Positions 15,825 through 19,496 of a stretch of DNA of 19,496 nucleotides are shown one piece after another. This DNA is from an uncultured Roseiflexaceae bacterium (GTDB lineage: Bacteria > Chloroflexota > Chloroflexia > Chloroflexales > Roseiflexaceae): positions 1-19,496 of the forward strand of contig CAIZHO010000304.1 of the NCBI GenBank assembly GCA_903932805.1, written 5' to 3'. The number at the start of each line of letters is the position of its first letter. The stretch's first letter is position 1. The notes below the pieces were generated by a model. That model searched no databases. It saw only the letters and a list, made by a program, of their open reading frames with translations, and was not told the DNA's origin. The position numbers and the translations under genes were made by a program.

Positions 15825-16175
15825 ATGCGACATCGTCGTGAAGGCTACAAGTTAGGTCGTGACAAAGAGCAGCGTGAAGCACTCTACCGCGGTCTGATGA
15901 TTTCACTCATCGAGCACCGCAAGATCAAGACGACCATCACCAAGTGCAAGGCAATCCAGCCGTACATCGAAAGCTTGATTACCTTGGGGCGTATCGACAA
16001 CCCCCACAATCGCCGTATGGCATTGTCACGATTGGCAAGCAAAGACGCAATGCGGGCATTGTTTGCATTTGCGCCTGAGCAGTTCAAGGATCGCAGCAGC
16101 GGGTATACCCGTATCACGAAACTTGGACCACGGATAGGCGATGGTGCCGAGATGGCTATCATCGAACTTCTGTAA
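15825..16175 (+). CDS. rplQ: Ribosomal protein L17 (bL17)
   Basis: 116-residue L17 near the tunnel exit of the 50S subunit. It begins MRHRREGYKLGRDKEQREAL and has LIEHRKIKTTITKCKAI near 29-45 and the C-terminal GYTRITKLGPRIGDGAEMAI typical of the family. GAGGGG precedes ATG 15825. Ten bases separate it from truA. Confidence 0.97.
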   Translation: MRHRREGYKLGRDKEQREALYRGLMISLIEHRKIKTTITKCKAIQPYIESLITLGRIDNPHNRRMALSRLASKDAMRALFAFAPEQFKDRSSGYTRITKLGPRIGDGAEMAIIELL

Positions 16176-16185
16176 ATTGGGTGAT

Positions 16186-16959
16186 ATGGACCGCTGTATA
16201 GCGTTCCAGATTGCATATGATGGTACCGACTTTGCTGGGTCGCAATTGCAGCCTGGTGTGCGGACAGTCCAGGGGGAGCTTGAACAGTCATGGTGGCGTT
16301 TGCATGCTGAGCATGTGCGCGTCACCCTTGCGGGGAGGACAGATGCAGGGGTTCACGCAGGTGGACAAGTCGGCAATGTCACCACCGCAAGCGAGCGGTC
16401 GCTCGAGACAATACTCAGAGCGATGAACGCACTGTTGCCCCCTGATGTGTCCATTCCGCAAATATGGGAGCCTCCCCGTGACTTCCATGCGCGGTTTTGG
16501 GCAGAGCATCGGACGTACGAATACGTACTTGATGATGCACCAGTAGCATCGCCGTTTTTGCGGCGTACTGCGTTGGCTGTATCGCGGACGCTCGATGTCG
16601 AAGCGATGCATGAGGCGAGCCAGGTTCTGGTTGGGACTCATGACTATGCGGCGTTCACATTGGGTGTACCGGTTGGACCGACGGTGCGGAGTTGTGTTTC
16701 GGTGGAATGTCAGCGCAGGCTGATTGGCGGTCACTCAGTGGCAGTCGTTCGGATCACGGCGAGTGGTTTCTTGCGCAATATGGTGCGCATTGTAGTAGGC
16801 ACCCTGCTCCTCGTCGGTGTTGGTAGCCTCACTACAGAAGGACTCAAAGCAATTCTGGACGGACGGAATCGCCAGAAGGCCGGCAATCTCGCCCCGGCTC
16901 ACGGCCTCACACTCGTATCGGTCACGTATCCACGGTCGGCGCTCCGACCCTTGGAATAA
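16186..16959 (+). CDS. truA: tRNA pseudouridine(38-40) synthase TruA
   Basis: 257-residue enzyme converting uridines 38-40 of the tRNA anticodon arm to pseudouridine. The catalytic Asp is D53 in AGRTDAGVHA. Other signatures are IAYDGTDFAGSQLQP near the start, FHARFWAEHRTYEY (100-113), GFLRNMVRIVVGTLL (194-208) and APAHGLTL (237-244). ATG 16186 has only a weak purine stretch (TTGGGTGAT) before it, suggesting lower or coupled translation after rplQ. The rplQ-truA-rplM-rpsI order is known from Firmicutes and several other phyla. Confidence 0.95.
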   Translation: MDRCIAFQIAYDGTDFAGSQLQPGVRTVQGELEQSWWRLHAEHVRVTLAGRTDAGVHAGGQVGNVTTASERSLETILRAMNALLPPDVSIPQIWEPPRDFHARFWAEHRTYEYVLDDAPVASPFLRRTALAVSRTLDVEAMHEASQVLVGTHDYAAFTLGVPVGPTVRSCVSVECQRRLIGGHSVAVVRITASGFLRNMVRIVVGTLLLVGVGSLTTEGLKAILDGRNRQKAGNLAPAHGLTLVSVTYPRSALRPLE

Positions 16960-16983
16960 CGCTGTAGGTAAGGAATAACGGGA

Positions 16984-17424
16984 ATGAAAACCTATTCGCA
17001 GAAAGCATCAGAAGTATCACGCGAGTGGTTCGTCATTGATGCAGACGGTCAAACCGTCGGTCGTTTGGCCACCCAAATTGCAACGTTGTTGCGTGGGAAG
17101 CACAAGCCGACCTTTAGTCCAAATATCGATGGTGGCGATTTTGTGGTGGTCATCAATGTCGAGAAGCTCGGCTTGATTGGCAAAAAGCAAGATCAAAAGA
17201 TGTACTACCGTCACTCGAACTACCCTGGTGGCTTCAAGCAAGTGACTTACCGCCGGATGATGGCGACCCACCCCGATCGCGTCCTGCGCTTTGCGGTTAA
17301 AGGGATGTTGCCCAAGACTCGCTTGGGCCGTCAGCAGATTGTCAAGCTGCGCTTGTACGCTGGTACCACGCACCCACATGCTGCACAAATGCCCAAGGTA
17401 TTCGAGCCGAAGGTCCGCGGTTAG
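16984..17424 (+). CDS. rplM: Ribosomal protein L13 (uL13)
   Basis: 146-residue L13, an early 50S assembly protein. It starts MKTYSQKASEVSREWFVIDA and has GRLATQIATLLRGKHKPTFS (26-45) and MYYRHSNYPGGFK near 72-84. The VKGMLPKTRLGRQQIVKLR segment precedes the HPHAAQMP end. AAGGA upstream serves ATG 16984. A GGAATAACG direct repeat at 16953-16961 and 16972-16980 spans the truA stop and the gap, and is probably incidental. It is followed by rpsI, its near-universal partner. Confidence 0.97.
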   Translation: MKTYSQKASEVSREWFVIDADGQTVGRLATQIATLLRGKHKPTFSPNIDGGDFVVVINVEKLGLIGKKQDQKMYYRHSNYPGGFKQVTYRRMMATHPDRVLRFAVKGMLPKTRLGRQQIVKLRLYAGTTHPHAAQMPKVFEPKVRG

Positions 17425-17445
17425 TACAACGACGAGAGGGTTAAC

Positions 17446-17844
17446 ATGGCTGAGAAGAATTACTACCAAGGCACGGGACGACGCAAGACGGCAGTAGCCC
17501 GCGTGCGTTTGTATCGTGGTAATGGTGAGATTGTTGTCAATGGGAAGGCTCCGAAGGATTACTTCGGTCACCGCGAATTGTTCGCAACAGAAATTGCACG
17601 CCCATTCGTGGCAACGGGCAATGTCGGTTCGTTCAATGTGATGGCCAAGGTGTTCGGCGGCGGTGTTTCGGGTCAGGCCAGCGCAATCCGTCACGGCATC
17701 GCCCGTGCGTTGCTCGATCTTGACGTGGCGTTGCGCCCTGCACTCAAGGCCGCTGGTCTCTTGACCCGTGACCCACGTGAGAAAGAGCGTAAAAAGCCAG
17801 GTCTCAAACGTGCTCGTAAGCGCCCACAATACACGAAGCGTTAA
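17446..17844 (+). CDS. rpsI: Ribosomal protein S9 (uS9)
   Basis: 132-residue S9, whose C-terminal Arg touches P-site tRNA. YYQGTGRRKTAVARVRLYRG near 6-25, then GGGVSGQASAIRHGIARALL and the terminal LKRARKRPQYTKR are the family signature. GAGAGGG precedes ATG 17446. It is the last gene of the cluster and a strong intrinsic terminator follows 17 nt after its stop. Confidence 0.98.
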   Translation: MAEKNYYQGTGRRKTAVARVRLYRGNGEIVVNGKAPKDYFGHRELFATEIARPFVATGNVGSFNVMAKVFGGGVSGQASAIRHGIARALLDLDVALRPALKAAGLLTRDPREKERKKPGLKRARKRPQYTKR

Positions 17845-17861
17845 TCACCTCTGTGTACACA

Positions 17862-17900
17862 GCCCTCTGCTCGTACGAGCAGAGGGCATTTGTTTTTGTT
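17862..17900 (+). terminator. Intrinsic terminator after rpsI
   Basis: Bases 17862-17887 form a perfect inverted repeat: GCCCTCTGCT and AGCAGAGGGC around CGTACG (10 pairs, or 12 if the loop closes further). The T-rich run ATTTGTTTTTGTT follows on the + strand. On the minus strand no T-run follows, so it should act mainly on the ribosomal cluster. A separate 12-bp palindrome CTGTGTACACAG (17851-17862) directly abuts it. Confidence 0.92.
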
Positions 17901-18231
17901 GATTGGAGCGCACCGCAGTGCTGCTGCATACCAGTGGTCGAGGACAACAACACACAGCACACTCTGTGAAGGGAAACTCCGCTGGGGTGAGGGCAATACG
18001 ACCGGTGCATCAAGTGCGTACTGATACTATCAACCCATCACGCCAAATTCGCCACTGCGGGCGTATGTGGGCAGTGAGAGAACAGACAATGCAAACCCTG
18101 TTGCTCAGGATGTTGACCTCGCACGATGATGCTGTGCATTGCCTGTGAGGGGGGAGATCCTCACCGAGCTCGACCATTCCCATGCGCCTTTGGCTTTCGC
18201 ATACGATAAGCCATGGAAGACGCATGCAGTG
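17901..18231. other. Gene-poor convergent intergenic region
   Basis: About 330 nt between the rpsI terminator and the stop of the minus-strand phosphatase gene. Short open frames on both strands have no recognisable domain and no good ribosome-binding site. I saw no tRNA T-loop motif and no conserved pieces of RNase P, tmRNA or SRP RNA. Modest stems are CACTGC/GCAGTG (18053-18058 with 18071-18076), GTGAGG/CCTCAC (18145-18150 with 18159-18164) and TGGCTT/AAGCCA (18191-18196 with 18208-18213). None has a T-run on the minus strand, so a clear terminator for the phosphatase gene is missing. Confidence 0.6.
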
Positions 18232-19020
18232 TTACCGCGTCGTGCGCACATGGATGTATTGCCGGTAACGATCGTACTCGTCACGCGGGGCACAGAGCAT
18301 GGTTGGGCTCGTGGCAGTGGGGCTGAGGAGGGTCGCAATGTCGATGACTGAACCGTTCAGATCCCAGAGCTCGCAGCCGGTGTAGCGTAGCAGCGCGAGT
18401 GCGGGTGCAATGTCCCATGCTTTGCAACCGCCCACAAGGGCAGCGGAGGACATATTGGCAGCGGTGTAACACAGCGAAAGGATGGTAGCACCGGTCGTGC
18501 GGACCCGCCCAGGGTACTGTATGTCGTATTTTCGGTGGGTGTCGGATGGGATGGACATCCAATCGTCGAGTTGCTTTGCGGTTGCATTGACTGCGGTGAG
18601 GGTTACATTGTTGCGATACGCATGACCTTCGGGAGTGGCGACGTAGCATTCGTTGTTCATCGGTGAGTAGACAACTCCTGCGATGGGTACACCGCGTGCG
18701 AGCAGCCCCACACCAACGCACCAACCGGTAAGTCTGCCTGCATAGGCCGAAGTTCCATCGATGGGGTCGATGACCCAGGTGTACTCGGGGAGGGTATCAG
18801 GCTCAAATGCGTACTGCGTTCCCTCTTCGCCCAAGATGGCATAGCTGGGGTACGTGTCACGCAAATACGAAACGATGCGTTGTTCGACGTATTGATCCAC
18901 TTGGGTGACGATGGAACCGTCGTTTTTGCGGGTAATGGCGAGTGCATCACGCTGATCGCGTGCATAGTTGCCGCATTCGGTGACGAGAGCGATGAGTTGC
19001 GGGAGGGCAAGCGGATGCAT
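18232..19020 (-). CDS. Inositol-monophosphatase-superfamily phosphatase
   Basis: 262-residue Mg-dependent phosphatase of the IMPase/HisN/CysQ superfamily. Metal-site motifs are present: K32-D34 with VTQVD (38-42), GEE (64-66), WVIDPIDGT (82-90) and AWDIAPAL (201-208). The substrate cannot be fixed from sequence: inositol phosphate, histidinol phosphate or 3',5'-bisphosphonucleotides are all possible. ATG 19020 is preferred over an in-frame TTG at 19032; both have weak ribosome-binding sites, the better being a GGA about 7 nt before the ATG. A near-consensus promoter lies just upstream. It is convergent with rpsI and divergent from the HAD gene. Confidence 0.88.
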   Translation of the reverse strand: MHPLALPQLIALVTECGNYARDQRDALAITRKNDGSIVTQVDQYVEQRIVSYLRDTYPSYAILGEEGTQYAFEPDTLPEYTWVIDPIDGTSAYAGRLTGWCVGVGLLARGVPIAGVVYSPMNNECYVATPEGHAYRNNVTLTAVNATAKQLDDWMSIPSDTHRKYDIQYPGRVRTTGATILSLCYTAANMSSAALVGGCKAWDIAPALALLRYTGCELWDLNGSVIDIATLLSPTATSPTMLCAPRDEYDRYRQYIHVRTTR

Positions 19021-19048
19021 GGATGAATCCAATCAATAAATGACTGCA

Positions 19049-19057
19049 TGGTATTAT
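19049..19057 (+). promoter_or_regulatory. Possible extended -10 promoter for the HAD gene
   Basis: TGGTATTAT on the + strand fits the extended -10 pattern TGn-TATnnT, with TATTAT at 19052-19057. No good -35 is present at the expected distance. Initiation near 19064 would leave about 29 nt before ATG 19093. The box overlaps the minus-strand -10 base for base, so the two would compete. Confidence 0.4.
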
Positions 19058-19081
19058 ACGAGCAAGGTGGCAGACTGTCAC
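19053..19081 (-). promoter_or_regulatory. Sigma-70-type promoter for the phosphatase gene
   Basis: On the minus strand GTGACA (19081-19076, 5 of 6 to the -35 consensus) and TATAAT (19058-19053, perfect -10) are separated by exactly 17 nt. Initiation would be near 19046, leaving a leader of about 25 nt before ATG 19020. Confidence 0.75.
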
Positions 19082-19092
19082 GATGAGGCATC

Positions 19093-19496
19093 ATGCAGGC
19101 GTATATTTTTGATTTGGACGATACACTCTATGATTTGAGTCGCCATCGTGAGCGGCATCTGCGCCGCGCATGGGCATCATGGCTGGATGAATTGCCTGCG
19201 CATGCGGTTGCTGCGGTGCTGGAGCGTGCAGTGCATCAGCGTATTTTCTTTCGTGATATGCAGACGTTCCTCGCGGAAGCTGGTGTCGACGATGCCGCTC
19301 GTCGCGAACAACTCGTGGCAGTCAGCCAACAGACGTGGTTCACCGATTTGGAGCTCGATGCGGGTGTTGCAGACACGCTATCGACGCTGGCCGAGACGGT
19401 GCGCTTGGGATTGATTACCAATGGGCCGAGTTGGACGCAACGGGCGAAGATAGAGCAATTTCGTCTCGCGCGCTGGTTCCCGAAGATGATTGTATC
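19093..19496 (+). CDS. HAD-superfamily hydrolase, N-terminal part (3' partial)
   Basis: 134 codons are visible before the window ends. The product starts MQAYIFDLDDTLYD: motif I of the haloacid dehalogenase superfamily, with nucleophile D7 and acid D9. A helical cap-like region follows (about 15-95), then motif II in LGLITNG (T109). The pattern GPSWTQRAKIEQFRLARWF resembles subfamily IA phosphatases acting on small phosphorylated metabolites. Motifs III and IV would lie beyond the end. ATG 19093 follows GAGG at 19085-19088 with 4-nt spacing. The exact substrate cannot be predicted. Confidence 0.88.
   Translation, partial: MQAYIFDLDDTLYDLSRHRERHLRRAWASWLDELPAHAVAAVLERAVHQRIFFRDMQTFLAEAGVDDAARREQLVAVSQQTWFTDLELDAGVADTLSTLAETVRLGLITNGPSWTQRAKIEQFRLARWFPKMIV

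Noticed and set aside
17017..17829. 270-residue minus-strand open frame across rplM and rpsI
   Set aside because: The two plus-strand genes explain the region fully; the antisense product has no recognisable motif.
17903..18148. 81-residue plus-strand frame after the rpsI terminator
   Set aside because: TTG start without a ribosome-binding site, right after a terminator, with unbiased composition and no recognisable domain.
17901..18231. Riboswitch or housekeeping RNA (RNase P, tmRNA, SRP RNA, B12-type element)
   Set aside because: None of the conserved core strings I looked for is present on either strand, and the place is downstream of both flanking genes.
18139..18351. 70-residue plus-strand frame overlapping the 3' end of the phosphatase gene
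   Set aside because: Half of it is antisense to conserved phosphatase sequence, and it has no convincing start site or family match.

Overview
The window is a bacterial chromosomal segment dominated by one long ribosomal-protein gene cluster on the + strand (1-17844). It starts inside the 3' end of tuf and continues through the S10, spc and alpha blocks into rplM-rpsI. The full order is tuf', rpsJ, rplC, rplD, rplW, rplB, rpsS, rplV, rpsC, rplP, rpmC, rpsQ, rplN, rplX, rplE, rpsN, rpsH, rplF, rplR, rpsE, rpmD, rplO, secY, adk, map, infA, rpmJ, rpsM, rpsK, rpsD, rpoA, rplQ, truA, rplM, rpsI. The gene order, moderate G+C by eye, zinc-type S14, L24 and L36, Cys-free S4 and the style of the protein sequences suggest a member of the Chloroflexota (Chloroflexia-like). 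This is an inference from memory of family sequences, not a search result.

Layout: 1-141 is the EF-Tu C-terminus. 213-5293 holds the S10-type block (S10, L3, L4, L23, L2, S19, L22, S3, L16, L29). 5315-11320 holds the spc-type block (S17 to SecY). 11355-12995 holds adk, map and infA. 13012-16175 holds L36 and the alpha block (S13, S11, S4, RNA polymerase alpha, L17). 16186-17844 holds truA, L13 and S9. Genes are tightly packed (overlaps of 1, 4 or 17 nt, gaps of at most 86 nt), and the first convincing intrinsic terminator is at 17862-17900, after rpsI. Several of the longer gaps carry strong hairpins without U-tracts (tuf/rpsJ, rplB/rpsS, rplX/rplE, rplR/rpsE, rplO/secY, rpoA/rplQ). These are candidates for RNA processing, attenuation or ribosomal-protein feedback sites.

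Downstream of the terminator is a gene-poor convergent gap of about 330 nt (17901-18231) with only modest hairpins. It is followed by a minus-strand inositol-monophosphatase-superfamily gene (18232-19020). That gene is divergent from a HAD-superfamily hydrolase cut off by the window end (19093-19496). The 72 nt between these two starts contain a near-consensus minus-strand promoter whose -10 box overlaps an extended -10 on the plus strand.

Working together, the main cluster supplies translation machinery (ribosomal proteins, IF1, EF-Tu), the transcription alpha subunit, the protein-export channel SecY, N-terminal Met removal (Map), adenylate balance (Adk) and tRNA pseudouridylation (TruA). 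I found no mobile element, CRISPR array, tRNA or rRNA, and no convincing novel multi-gene system. The more unusual signals are a Gly/Gln/Arg repeat tail on S3, the intergenic hairpins and the overlapping divergent promoter.
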